From: Anaerolineales bacterium
Lineage (GTDB): Bacteria > Chloroflexota > Anaerolineae > Anaerolineales > Villigracilaceae
Direction of reading: 5' to 3'
Assembly: GCA_016934715.1 (NCBI GenBank)
Contig: JAFGSI010000056.1
Location: 23,219 to 87,218 of the forward strand
DNA: 64,000 nucleotides
Below are positions 25,998-34,747 of this stretch, piece by piece (positions within the stretch are counted from its first letter, which is position 1; every line of letters begins with the position of its first letter). The translations under genes and the position numbers were made by a program. The notes under the pieces are model-generated. The model ran no database searches. It was not told where the DNA came from and saw only the letters and a list, made by a program, of their open reading frames with translations.

Positions 25998-28973
25998 CTA
26001 CCCTTTCCCTTTCAGGGAACGCCAGATTTTTTCGGGCGTGACCGGGTTGGCGTCGATGTTCACTCCGACCGCGTCCAGAACGGCGTTCCCGACTGCTGGG
26101 GCGACCCCATCCATCGGGATCTCGGCCACGGCCTTGGCACCAAAAGGATGGCTCGGCTCGTAGGTCTCGACGAAGATTGTCTCCAGGATGGGCATCTCGT
26201 TGGCGCGGAAGATGTGGTAGTCTGAAAAGTCACGCTCGCGAGCCCTGCCCTTTTCATCGTAGAGCATTTCCTCGCAGACGGCATAGCCGAGGGCCTGGGT
26301 CATGCCGCCCTCGATCTGGCCGGAGGCGGTCAGCGGGTTGATGATCACCCCTCCGTCGACGGCCATCACCAGCCGGTCGACCGTCAGCGCGCCGGTCTCG
26401 GTGTCGACGGTCACTTCAGCGAACTGGGCGGCGAACGGCGGAGGCGAGGAGGGCGAGACATGGGAGGCTACGCCCATGATCTGTTCCTGGTCGTTGCGGT
26501 GCAGACTGTCAAGCGCAATTTCGCTCAGCGGGATGGACTGGCCGTCGGGCGTGATTGCCTGCTTATTGAACAGGCGCAGCGACTGGGGGTCTGATCGTCC
26601 CAGGAGTCTGGCGGCCCGGATCTTGATCCGTTCTGCCACGCTCTCGGCTGCCCTGACCACGGCAGTGCCGGAGATGTAGGTCGTGGACGAGGCGTAGGCG
26701 CCCTTGTCGAAGGGGGTGAAGTCGGTATCCGATGAGTAGACCAGGATATCCTCGGTCGGGACGCCGAGCACCTCGGCAGCCATCTGGGCCAGGACGGTGT
26801 CCGAGCCGGTTCCCAGGTCCGTGGCACCGACCAGCAGGTTGAAAGATCCGTCGTCGTTCATCTTGATCGAGGCTCCACCCATATCGAGGTAGGGGATCGC
26901 CGTTCCCTGCATGACCAGGGCGACGCCGATGCCCTTGCGATAGGGAGAGGCAGGTTTCGCCCCGTTATGCCATTCGGGGCTGCCGTATTTTTCGTCCCAC
27001 CCGATGGCTGCCTTCCCCTGGGCCACGCACTGTTCCAGCCCAACGGTGTGGATGATCTCGGGACGCGGCTCGCGACCTTCGTTCCAGGCGGTGCTGAAGG
27101 GATGGTACTCGCCCGGATGGATGGCATTCTTCAGGCGGAAGGCGAGCGGGTCGAGGCCCAGGGCGCGGGCGATCTTCTCCATGTGGCGCTCGACCGCCCA
27201 GTAACCCTGGGGGACGCCGTAGCCACGAAAAGCCCCCGATGGTGGGGTGTTGGTGTAGACGATGTCAGCGTGGAAGCGAATGTTTGGTGTTTTGCGGTAA
27301 TCGCCGTTGCCGACATAGAGCGCCATCGCCTTGTGGCCAGTGTTGCCGGTCACGGTCAGGGCATGGCAACCGTAGGCGCCAGTGTCGCTCAAGACCTTCA
27401 TCTCGTTGGCGGTCAGGGTCCCATCGCGCTTGACCCCGGTCTTCATCCAGATCTTCATCGGGTGGCGCGAACGGGCGGCGATGAATTCTTCCTCACGGCT
27501 GTACTCGTAGATGACCGGGCGTCCGGTGGCGATGGTCAGGTGGGCGGCGACATCCTCGATCAAGACCTCCTGCTTACCGCCGAACCCACCGCCGATGCGC
27601 GGTTTGATCACGCGGATGCGCTTGATCGGCAGACCCAAGACCGGGGCTAGCTGCCGCCGGGCGTGGAACGGGACCTGGGTGCTGGTACGGATCACCAGAC
27701 GGTCGTCCTCGTCCCAGTAGGTCACGCATACGTGTGGCTCAATGTGGGCCTGCTGGACCTTGGGAACCTCGTAGATGCCTTCGAAGATCTCGTCGGCTTC
27801 GGCGAAACCCTTCTCGATCTCTCCGATATCGATCCGGATCTCGGCGGCCAGGTTCTTCGCCGGGGCGCAATCGGCGAAGGGGACGTACTCGGGCTCGTCA
27901 TGGATGACCGGGGCTCCATCCTTCATCGCCTCATCCGGCCGGAGGATCGCCGGCAGGATCTCAAATTCGGCCTCGATCAGTGTGAGTGCCTGGGCGGCGA
28001 TCTCGGGCGTTTCAGCGGCTACGAAGGCCACCCGGTCACCGACGAAACGCACCTTGTTGTCCAGCGAGAATGAGTCCAGCGGGCCGGGGATCGGGTCCGA
28101 CTGACCGGCTGTCGAGTAGACCACTCGAGGAATGTCCCTCCAGGTCAACACGGCGGCCACACCCGGCAGGGCGCGTGCCCTGGTCGTGTCGATCTTTTTA
28201 ATGCGGGCGTGGGCATGCGGAGAATGCAGGACCCTGGCGTGCAGCAGGCCGCGCATTTCGAAGTCGGCGGAAAAGGCAGGCTTGCCCTGGGCCAGTTTGA
28301 CCGCATCCAGCTTGGGCTCGGATCTGCCCACCACCTGGTAGGGCCTGGGCTCCTGGGCGACAAGTACTCTGGGCGCGATCTGGGTCAAGATTTCCGGACT
28401 GGTTGAGGGGGGTTCCTCTCGCTCGGGGAAGAGCTCTTCTCTCGAGAGCCATCCGGCATCTTGCGTCCCCTCGATCGGCGCGACGATTTCACCGCGCAGG
28501 ACCGCTGCGGCCCGCAGGATGGCTTGGACCGGCTTGGTGTAGCCCGTGCAGCGGCAGAGCACGCCTGCAATTGCGGTCCGGACCTCGGATTCGCTGGGAT
28601 TCGGATTCTGGTCGAGCAGGGCTCTGGCGGCCAGGATCTGGGCCGGGGTGCAGTAACCGCACTGGATCGCACCGGTTTCGATGAAGGCCTTCTGGAGCGG
28701 ATGCAGGCCCCCGGTCTTCTTCCAGCCCTGCTCAGGGTGTTCGCCGAGACCCTCAATGGTCACGATCGGATGATCCTCGGCCTGGGCTGCCAGCATGACC
28801 CCGGCATTGACCGGTCGCCCGTCGAGCAGGACGGTGTCCGCACCACTCAACCCCTGTTCATCGCCGAATTTCACACCCTGGAAGCCCAATCTTCGCAGGG
28901 CGGAAAGCAGGGTCTCGGAGGGGCCAGAATCAATCTCATGTGCCTGGGCATTGATCTTCAGGTGGAGACGCAT
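25998..28973 (-). CDS. Xanthine dehydrogenase-family molybdoenzyme, [2Fe-2S] and Mo domains fused, ferredoxin cluster lost
   Basis: The product is 991 aa from ATG 28973 (AAGGAAGG upstream). Residues 1-80 are the plant-ferredoxin-like domain, 85-160 the second [2Fe-2S] domain (C105, C108, C140, C142 intact) and the rest the Mo-cofactor domains, with GGGFGGK and near the end GAKAVAEIPM carrying the catalytic Glu. In the ferredoxin domain all four cluster cysteines are replaced: D38, S43, D46 and G58, while surrounding residues (VKFG..GLSGADTVLLDGRPVN) are well kept. The enzyme should hydroxylate a purine, aldehyde or similar substrate. A FAD subunit is encoded at 33822. Confidence 0.9.
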   Translation of the reverse strand: MRLHLKINAQAHEIDSGPSETLLSALRRLGFQGVKFGDEQGLSGADTVLLDGRPVNAGVMLAAQAEDHPIVTIEGLGEHPEQGWKKTGGLHPLQKAFIETGAIQCGYCTPAQILAARALLDQNPNPSESEVRTAIAGVLCRCTGYTKPVQAILRAAAVLRGEIVAPIEGTQDAGWLSREELFPEREEPPSTSPEILTQIAPRVLVAQEPRPYQVVGRSEPKLDAVKLAQGKPAFSADFEMRGLLHARVLHSPHAHARIKKIDTTRARALPGVAAVLTWRDIPRVVYSTAGQSDPIPGPLDSFSLDNKVRFVGDRVAFVAAETPEIAAQALTLIEAEFEILPAILRPDEAMKDGAPVIHDEPEYVPFADCAPAKNLAAEIRIDIGEIEKGFAEADEIFEGIYEVPKVQQAHIEPHVCVTYWDEDDRLVIRTSTQVPFHARRQLAPVLGLPIKRIRVIKPRIGGGFGGKQEVLIEDVAAHLTIATGRPVIYEYSREEEFIAARSRHPMKIWMKTGVKRDGTLTANEMKVLSDTGAYGCHALTVTGNTGHKAMALYVGNGDYRKTPNIRFHADIVYTNTPPSGAFRGYGVPQGYWAVERHMEKIARALGLDPLAFRLKNAIHPGEYHPFSTAWNEGREPRPEIIHTVGLEQCVAQGKAAIGWDEKYGSPEWHNGAKPASPYRKGIGVALVMQGTAIPYLDMGGASIKMNDDGSFNLLVGATDLGTGSDTVLAQMAAEVLGVPTEDILVYSSDTDFTPFDKGAYASSTTYISGTAVVRAAESVAERIKIRAARLLGRSDPQSLRLFNKQAITPDGQSIPLSEIALDSLHRNDQEQIMGVASHVSPSSPPPFAAQFAEVTVDTETGALTVDRLVMAVDGGVIINPLTASGQIEGGMTQALGYAVCEEMLYDEKGRARERDFSDYHIFRANEMPILETIFVETYEPSHPFGAKAVAEIPMDGVAPAVGNAVLDAVGVNIDANPVTPEKIWRSLKGKG

Positions 28974-28992
28974 GCGGACCTTCCTTTCGTGC

Positions 28993-30609
28993 CTATTCCC
29001 AATCGGGTTGGGTGAGCGAGGCGTCCTTGTCCAATTCGACCTTCCAGAGGGCATTATTGACATCCTCAACGCTTTCCCAGTGGATCTCGTGCGAGGCGAG
29101 CAATTCGTCGATCCGGTTGGTCAGGTCAGCGCATACGTCCTCCGAGATGCTGCGCTCGGAGAACAGTTCGGTGACCACGTTGCGCTGGTGGCGTAGGAAT
29201 TCGCGCCAGGCCGAGTCGAGCTCCTCGGCTTCGACCTGCGGATTCATCTGCAGCACGCTCTGGACCGAGTCGGTCAGGCCCTTGATGTAAGGGTTGAGCG
29301 CATCGGAGATGATCCCCCAGACGTGGCTGGAGATCATGCCTCGGGAATGGATGCGTTTGAGGTGGGCGTAGCCGGAACTGGTGGCAGCCGTGCGGGCCCG
29401 GCGCAGGTCATAATCCTCGCGGCCCTGTTCGAAGGGGGAGATTCCCAGCCGGCGCAGCAGCCCGCTCATCGTTGTACCCTGGAACAAAAGGGTGAAGATC
29501 ACCAGCCCAAAGACCATCGCCTGGAGCTGGGGGCTGTAGGTGCTGCCGAGCTGCGAGGTCAGACCAAGGGCCAGGGCCAGCGAGATGGCTCCGCGCAGCC
29601 CGCCCCAAAAGAGCACGTGTTTCCACTTCAGAGGAATGACGTTCGAGCGGGGGAACAGTCCATAGACGATCAGCAGCCGCGCCAGCAGGGCGGCCAGAAT
29701 GCCCCACAGGATCGCCTGCCAGTTGGCGACCAGCAGCGGCACATTGATCACCAGGCCGATCAACAGGAAGACGAACGAGTTCGTTAAAAAGGATATGAAC
29801 TCCCAGAAGTTGAACACCACGATGCGGGTGGTTGGCGACATGCCGCGCGGGCCAATGTTGCCGTTGATCAGGCCGGCGGTCACCACGGCCAATACCCCGC
29901 TGACATGCAGCGATTCGGCGACCACGTAGGCCCCGTAGGCCAACACGAACGTCAGCGCGGTTTCGATCAGGTAGTCGTCGATGCGGGAGATCAGCAGCGA
30001 AGCCAGCCAGCCGAGCAGCAGGCCGATGATCACCCCCAAACCGGCGATGCGCAGGAAATTTGCCAGGCCGCTGATGATGCTGAAACTGCCGGAATCGACC
30101 ATGCTGATGGCGAGGCCGAAGAGCACGATCGCCGTCCCGTCGTTGAACAGGCTCTCTCCCTCGATCAGAAGCTGCAGGCGCTTGGGGACGCCCAGCGTAC
30201 GGAACAGGGAGATCACCGCTATCGGATCGGTGGCCGAGATCATGGCCCCGAACAGGATGGCGTAGGCGAAGGGCAGCCCGGTGCCGAGCGTAACCACACC
30301 GCCGACCAGGAACGTGGTGACCAGCACCCCGGCGACGGCCAGGGTCAGGATTGGAACGACATTACGGCGCAGGTCCTGGAAGGAAAGGTGGAAGGCCGCC
30401 TCGAAGATCAGAGGTGGAACGAAGATGCCCAGGATCAGGTCCGGGTTGACGTCGAAGTGGAATTCCTGGTACAGGAAGGCCAGCAGGATTCCAACCGTGA
30501 CCAGCCCCACGGTATAGGGCATATGCAGGCGACGGGCCAGGATGCCCACGATGGTGGCGAGCAGTAACAATCCAACCGCGATCTCTTCGATCAGGAAGAT
30601 ATCAAGCAT
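28993..30609 (-). CDS. CPA1-family Na+/H+ antiporter (NhaP-like)
   Basis: The product is 538 aa from ATG 30609, whose first bases overlap the previous stop. About twelve membrane spans occupy residues 1-400, with the conserved ISATDPIAVISL and ESLFNDGTAIVLF motifs that contain the ion-binding Asp residues. A cytoplasmic tail of ~130 residues follows. It exchanges Na+ (or K+) for protons across the membrane. It lies in a long minus-strand run between the molybdoenzyme subunits, without an obvious functional link. Confidence 0.92.
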   Translation of the reverse strand: MLDIFLIEEIAVGLLLLATIVGILARRLHMPYTVGLVTVGILLAFLYQEFHFDVNPDLILGIFVPPLIFEAAFHLSFQDLRRNVVPILTLAVAGVLVTTFLVGGVVTLGTGLPFAYAILFGAMISATDPIAVISLFRTLGVPKRLQLLIEGESLFNDGTAIVLFGLAISMVDSGSFSIISGLANFLRIAGLGVIIGLLLGWLASLLISRIDDYLIETALTFVLAYGAYVVAESLHVSGVLAVVTAGLINGNIGPRGMSPTTRIVVFNFWEFISFLTNSFVFLLIGLVINVPLLVANWQAILWGILAALLARLLIVYGLFPRSNVIPLKWKHVLFWGGLRGAISLALALGLTSQLGSTYSPQLQAMVFGLVIFTLLFQGTTMSGLLRRLGISPFEQGREDYDLRRARTAATSSGYAHLKRIHSRGMISSHVWGIISDALNPYIKGLTDSVQSVLQMNPQVEAEELDSAWREFLRHQRNVVTELFSERSISEDVCADLTNRIDELLASHEIHWESVEDVNNALWKVELDKDASLTQPDWE

Positions 30610-32269
30610 GTTCGCGTTGGTCTGCTTCACGAGCGGGTGCAACGAGGCGGGCGATCAAGGCCCCGACACCGGTCAGGAGGATGCCGAATGTGGCGACGAC
30701 AATCGCCTGCGCCAGCGACAACAATGCCAGGTAGACGGTATAGAACTCGGGTAGGGATTGGGTAATCAAGGCGCCATTGATCGCGAAACTGAGCAGGACG
30801 GGCAATGCCAGAAGATAGAGGGTCATCCAGACATAGGCTAGGGAGGCCTGCGCAGCCCGGCGCGGGGTTTGTTTGAAGATGCCCAGCCCGAACATGGGCA
30901 CCAGCCAGCCGAACACCAGTGCCAGGCTGGCTGTCGCGACAGTGAAAGCGAAGAACCATTCCAGGCTGTCGATGGAGGCCAGGGAATAGGTGCGACCTTC
31001 GAGAACGGCATAGCGCAGGTTGAAGAGCAGCGTATACAGGATTGCTCCGCCGGCAAACCAGAGCACCTGGATATTCTTGCGCCTGACGATGATGGTGATC
31101 GGCAGGAGGCTCAGGCAGAGTGCCAGCGGGAATCGCCAGATACGGGCGCGGGCCTGGATGGCATTCCGGGCCTGGTCCATGGCGGCCCCGGCCAGTGTCA
31201 CTGGTTCGGCCTGCCCGGCAAAGACAGGTTGCCCGAGGGCGGCTTCGTAGGCCTGGGCCAGGTCGGCTTGCTGCGCAGCCAGGCTGGAGCGGAGGCCAGT
31301 TTCCTGCGCAGTGGAGATTACCAGCATGTCTGTCAATGGGCGGCCCTGGCTGGTGGCGGGGATGTTGGTGCCCAGCAGGACGGCGACCGTTGGAGCGACA
31401 TCCACCATGTCGATGTCGGGGTAAGTCCCGGGTCGGACCCCGACCCCGAGCATCACGAATGGCTCGATCAGGGTGACCTGCTCCGGGCCGCCATGACCGC
31501 CACGGTCGATCTGCCCGTGGTCGGAGAGTACGATCAGGGTGTCCTGCTCAAGGTCCAGGGTGGCGACGATCTCGGACAGCAGGGCGTCGGCGCGCCCGGC
31601 GGCAGCGTTCCAGTTGGGATCGCGCGGCCCGCCTTCATGGTGACCGGCGTAGTCAACCTGGTCGAGGTGGATCAGGACCAGTTGGAAATCCCCGCTCTGC
31701 AGCCAGGGCAGGGCGGTGTCGACCACCTCCCGGTCGGCGGCGGCATCTTCGTCGGGGGTGTAGAAGCCGGCATTCACAGCGCTGTCGGACAGCATGCCCT
31801 CGAACCAGGTATACCCCGAGACGGCGGTCCGCAGTCCCCTGCGCCCGGCGGCGGCGAAGAAATCATCCTGGGTAAAGGCCCGGACACTGTCATTGTCGGG
31901 TGGGTTGAAGAGCTGGCCGTCGTTGATCTCCGGCCAGGCGCCGGTCAAGATCGTCGTCCAGCCGGGAGCGGAGAAGGATGGCGGCCGACTGTGCATGGTC
32001 GCCGAGGCGCCCCGGTCGCGCAGGTCGGTGAGTGTGGGCATGACCTCTGAATCGAGCGAAGTGTCGAGCCGCAGGGCATCGATCAGGACGATGACCAACC
32101 GGGAGGTGAGTGGTTCGCCGAGCGCTTCGCCAGGTGCAGGTGGATCGTTTGCCAGAGGGGAGCGGTAGGATTGGCCCGAGTCGAGCAGGCCGATCGCCCA
32201 GAAGGCGGCGCCGGCGGCGAGGGCCAGGCAGCCCAGGATGCCGAGGAGGAGCGGGTTCAGACGTTTCAC
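30602..32269 (-). CDS. Membrane-anchored alkaline phosphatase-superfamily phosphodiesterase/sulfatase-like protein
   Basis: The product is 555 aa, starting with GTG 32269 that overlaps the methylase stop as GTGA. After one N-terminal membrane segment, the catalytic domain shows the alkaline-phosphatase-fold metal sites: VIVLIDALRLD, a Thr nucleophile in PGWTTILTG, HLDQVDYAGHH and VLSDHGQIDRGGHGG. The last ~190 residues form about five membrane spans. The layout resembles GPI ethanolamine phosphate transferase-type or bacterial phosphoglycerol-type enzymes. The substrate is unknown; the active site should face outward. Confidence 0.82.
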   Translation of the reverse strand: MKRLNPLLLGILGCLALAAGAAFWAIGLLDSGQSYRSPLANDPPAPGEALGEPLTSRLVIVLIDALRLDTSLDSEVMPTLTDLRDRGASATMHSRPPSFSAPGWTTILTGAWPEINDGQLFNPPDNDSVRAFTQDDFFAAAGRRGLRTAVSGYTWFEGMLSDSAVNAGFYTPDEDAAADREVVDTALPWLQSGDFQLVLIHLDQVDYAGHHEGGPRDPNWNAAAGRADALLSEIVATLDLEQDTLIVLSDHGQIDRGGHGGPEQVTLIEPFVMLGVGVRPGTYPDIDMVDVAPTVAVLLGTNIPATSQGRPLTDMLVISTAQETGLRSSLAAQQADLAQAYEAALGQPVFAGQAEPVTLAGAAMDQARNAIQARARIWRFPLALCLSLLPITIIVRRKNIQVLWFAGGAILYTLLFNLRYAVLEGRTYSLASIDSLEWFFAFTVATASLALVFGWLVPMFGLGIFKQTPRRAAQASLAYVWMTLYLLALPVLLSFAINGALITQSLPEFYTVYLALLSLAQAIVVATFGILLTGVGALIARLVAPAREADQREHA

Positions 32270-33354
32270 GTTGTTTCTCCGGATTCAAGTCTGGAACGAA
32301 GGATTTCGCGTAGCCTGTCAACGGGAGTTCTCTCGCCATTGAGTTCCTCGAACAGCCACAGGTCCCAGCCGTTGGCGGGTGCGCCGCCCAGCAAGTCCCG
32401 GGCAACGTTGTGGATCGAGCCGCTCATCTCGCCGCAGCGGATGCGCCCATCGGCCTGGATCGAGGCTGTCTGGCCACCGTGGGCGAAGGTCAGGGACTGG
32501 CCGGGCTGCAGCAGGCCGGCCTCGAGCAGCGCGCCAAAGGGAACTCGCGGGCGCTTGCGGCGGTCGGGCAGGCTGACTGTATCGGCCGGGGCCGGGGTGA
32601 CGGCGGCGATGCGTTCGTTGGCGATCCGGACGTATGCCGGGTCCTTTTCGATGCCGATGTAATGACGGCCGAGTTTCTTGGCGACTGCGCCGGTCGTGCC
32701 GGTGCCGAAGAACGGGTCGAGGACCACATCGCCGGGATTGGTGGAAGACAACAGGACCCGGTAGAGCAGGGCTTCGGGCTTCTGCGTGGCGTGGGCCCTG
32801 GCACCGTCCACTTTGATGCGTTCCTTTCCGGTGCACAGCGGCAGGGTCCAGTCGGAACGCATCTGCAGATCGTCGTTGAGGGCCTTCATGGCATGGTGGT
32901 TGAAGGTGTACCTGGCACCCTTCTTTTTCTGGGCCCAGATCAATGTTTCATGCGCGTTGGTGAAACGGACGCCGCGGAAGTTGGGCATCGGATTGGTCTT
33001 GATATAGATCACGTCGTTCAGAATCCAATATCCCAGATCCTGCAGGATCGCGCCGACGCGGTAGATGTTGTGGTAGGTCCCGATCACCCATAAGGTCCCG
33101 CTCTCTCGCAGCACCCTCCGGCAGCCGGCGAGCCAGGCTCGGGTAAAGGCATCGTATTCGGCGAAGCTGCCGAATTTATCCCAGTCGTCCTCCACGGCGT
33201 TGACACGCGAGTTGTTCGGCCGCCACAGTACCTGTGAGAGCTGCAGGTTGTAGGGCGGGTCGGCGAAGACCACATCGACCGAGGCCTCGGGGAGCTGGGC
33301 GAGGACCTCAAGGCTGTCGCCAGGGAGAATGGAGTCAAGCGCCAGGGTAGTCAC
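32266..33354 (-). CDS. Solitary beta-class adenine DNA methyltransferase (CcrM/HinfI type) with RAMA domain
   Basis: The product is about 362 aa. Motif IV (ADPPYNL) precedes motif I (DPFFGTGTTGAVA), the beta-class order for N6-adenine methyltransferases. FRGVRFTNAHETLIWA is typical of CcrM-like enzymes that methylate GANTC. The C-terminal ~90 residues resemble the RAMA domain found in CcrM. GTG 33354 is the best start by homology, though its binding site is weak. No restriction gene is nearby, so it is probably a regulatory methylase rather than part of a restriction system. Confidence 0.9.
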   Translation of the reverse strand: MTTLALDSILPGDSLEVLAQLPEASVDVVFADPPYNLQLSQVLWRPNNSRVNAVEDDWDKFGSFAEYDAFTRAWLAGCRRVLRESGTLWVIGTYHNIYRVGAILQDLGYWILNDVIYIKTNPMPNFRGVRFTNAHETLIWAQKKKGARYTFNHHAMKALNDDLQMRSDWTLPLCTGKERIKVDGARAHATQKPEALLYRVLLSSTNPGDVVLDPFFGTGTTGAVAKKLGRHYIGIEKDPAYVRIANERIAAVTPAPADTVSLPDRRKRPRVPFGALLEAGLLQPGQSLTFAHGGQTASIQADGRIRCGEMSGSIHNVARDLLGGAPANGWDLWLFEELNGERTPVDRLREILRSRLESGETT

Positions 33355-33394
33355 GGATTGACACAGTGGAACATGGATGAGGTTTGATGCGCAT

Positions 33395-33820
33395 TCAGTG
33401 TACACCTCTTTGGCTGTGCAGATGCGACCACCATCCAGTGGTCGGACGGCAACCCTCCGGCGTGCGGTACGCTTCCCCTGGCAGGTCCGCTGGACGCTGC
33501 TTGCCCAGAGCAATGATTTCAGGATGTTCCCGGGAACGCTCATCTGCCCAGGCCAGGATTCCGGGCAAGAGTTGGGTTTCCATAGCGGAACGGCAGACCA
33601 GATCCAAAGGATGGAAAGGGAACTGGAACATGGCCCAGACGAGCAGGCATCCAGTCTCACCACTCCACCGGTGGCCGTTTGCAGGATCATCCAGCGCCCA
33701 GGTACCGCGCTGGTAGGGGAGGTCGGCGGCCGGGAGTGGTTTCTCGCGATATTCCCAGGGGAGCACTTTCACTGAGTGCAGGTCGTTTTCTCCGGGAACC
33801 GCGTGCTGCTGGGTTCTCAT
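33395..33820 (-). CDS. Unrecognised protein, perhaps truncated GNAT-like fragment
   Basis: The frame is 141 aa and starts one base after the stop of the FAD-subunit gene, which argues for a real start. The first ~100 residues look protein-like (LVWAMFQFPFHPLDL, then LLPGILAWADERSREHPEII) and weakly recall the middle of an acetyltransferase. The last ~40 residues, rich in Arg, Pro, Gly and Trp, do not look like a continuation of that fold, and no acetyl-CoA loop is visible. It may be a gene that lost its 3' half. Function not assigned. Confidence 0.4.
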   Translation of the reverse strand: MRTQQHAVPGENDLHSVKVLPWEYREKPLPAADLPYQRGTWALDDPANGHRWSGETGCLLVWAMFQFPFHPLDLVCRSAMETQLLPGILAWADERSREHPEIIALGKQRPADLPGEAYRTPEGCRPTTGWWSHLHSQRGVH

Positions 33821-33821
33821 G

Positions 33822-34592
33822 TCAGGCTATTCCTTTAAGGCACCGCTTCGCCAGAATCGCGGCGACTTCGCGGCGGTATTCTGCGGAAGCCCACTCGTCA
33901 GTGGCCTCGTGGGCGGCATTGCGGGCGGCGGCCTCGGCCCCGGTTCCCGAGGAGCCGTCCATCGCCAGGGACGGGCTGGCTCCCCAGCCGCCCAGTACCA
34001 GGCGTGTCCGTCCGGCGGTCCACTGCGCCAGGGCGGCGCAGATGATCGGCCGGTCGGCGGGGGTGCGGGCGACCATCTCGAAGGCCAGTTTGACATTCAA
34101 GGGAATATCGATCCGGGTGATGAGTCTTCTCTGCAACTGCTCGTCACGCAAGGGCAGGATGTCGCCCAGACCGAGGACAGTGGACTGCGGAACGTCAGCG
34201 GTCTCCTGTCCACCCACCACGGTCACTCTCGCATCCAGGGCCAGCATGGCGGTCGCAAAGGGCGAGCGGCCGTCGCAGGCCACCAGAGCGCCTGCAACCG
34301 TGCCCATATTGCGCAGGTTGAGCGGGGCCTCCAGGTCGAGGGCTGTTTTCAAGGCCATGGGCGTATGCTCCGATTCGAGCAGGGACTGCAGCCTTGCGGT
34401 GGAACCAATTTGCAGGACGTTGCCGGCTTTATGGATCCTGTCCAGCCCGAGGTTTTGCAGGTCGATGACGGCGTAGGATCGTTCGGTTGGTTGGTTGAGC
34501 ACCGTCCCGCCGCCGAGCGGATAGGTCTCCTCCCGGACGAGCAGGCGCAGGGCTTCTTCCAGGCTCTGTGGACGATGGTATTCCGTGATCAT
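33822..34592 (-). CDS. FAD-binding subunit of xanthine dehydrogenase/CO dehydrogenase type (CoxM-like)
   Basis: The product is 256 aa, with GGGAG before the ATG. The FAD-binding PCMH-type domain has YPLGGGTVLNQ and NLRNMGTVAGALVACDGRSPF, the two pyrophosphate-contacting loops of this family. A shortened C-terminal CO-dehydrogenase flavoprotein domain follows. It should form a complex with the molybdoenzyme at 25998-28973 but is separated from it by four other coding regions on the same strand. Confidence 0.9.
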   Translation of the reverse strand: MITEYHRPQSLEEALRLLVREETYPLGGGTVLNQPTERSYAVIDLQNLGLDRIHKAGNVLQIGSTARLQSLLESEHTPMALKTALDLEAPLNLRNMGTVAGALVACDGRSPFATAMLALDARVTVVGGQETADVPQSTVLGLGDILPLRDEQLQRRLITRIDIPLNVKLAFEMVARTPADRPIICAALAQWTAGRTRLVLGGWGASPSLAMDGSSGTGAEAAARNAAHEATDEWASAEYRREVAAILAKRCLKGIA

Positions 34593-34747
34593 GGCACGCT
34601 CCCTTTGCTGTCTTTATTATACATTCATCTGACTCGGGCGGGGAGTTGTCCGACAAACTGATCCTGCCTGTGGTTGATTTTTGGCCGATCGGGATACAGT
34701 ATAATGGATCGACAGTCGGTCGATTATCCTCTTCCAGGAAGGGAACC

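Noticed and set aside
25702..26163. 153-codon plus-strand frame in the gap beside the molybdoenzyme
   Set aside because: It overlaps the molybdoenzyme end antisense, and the gap is better explained by the minus-strand HD-GYP fossil.
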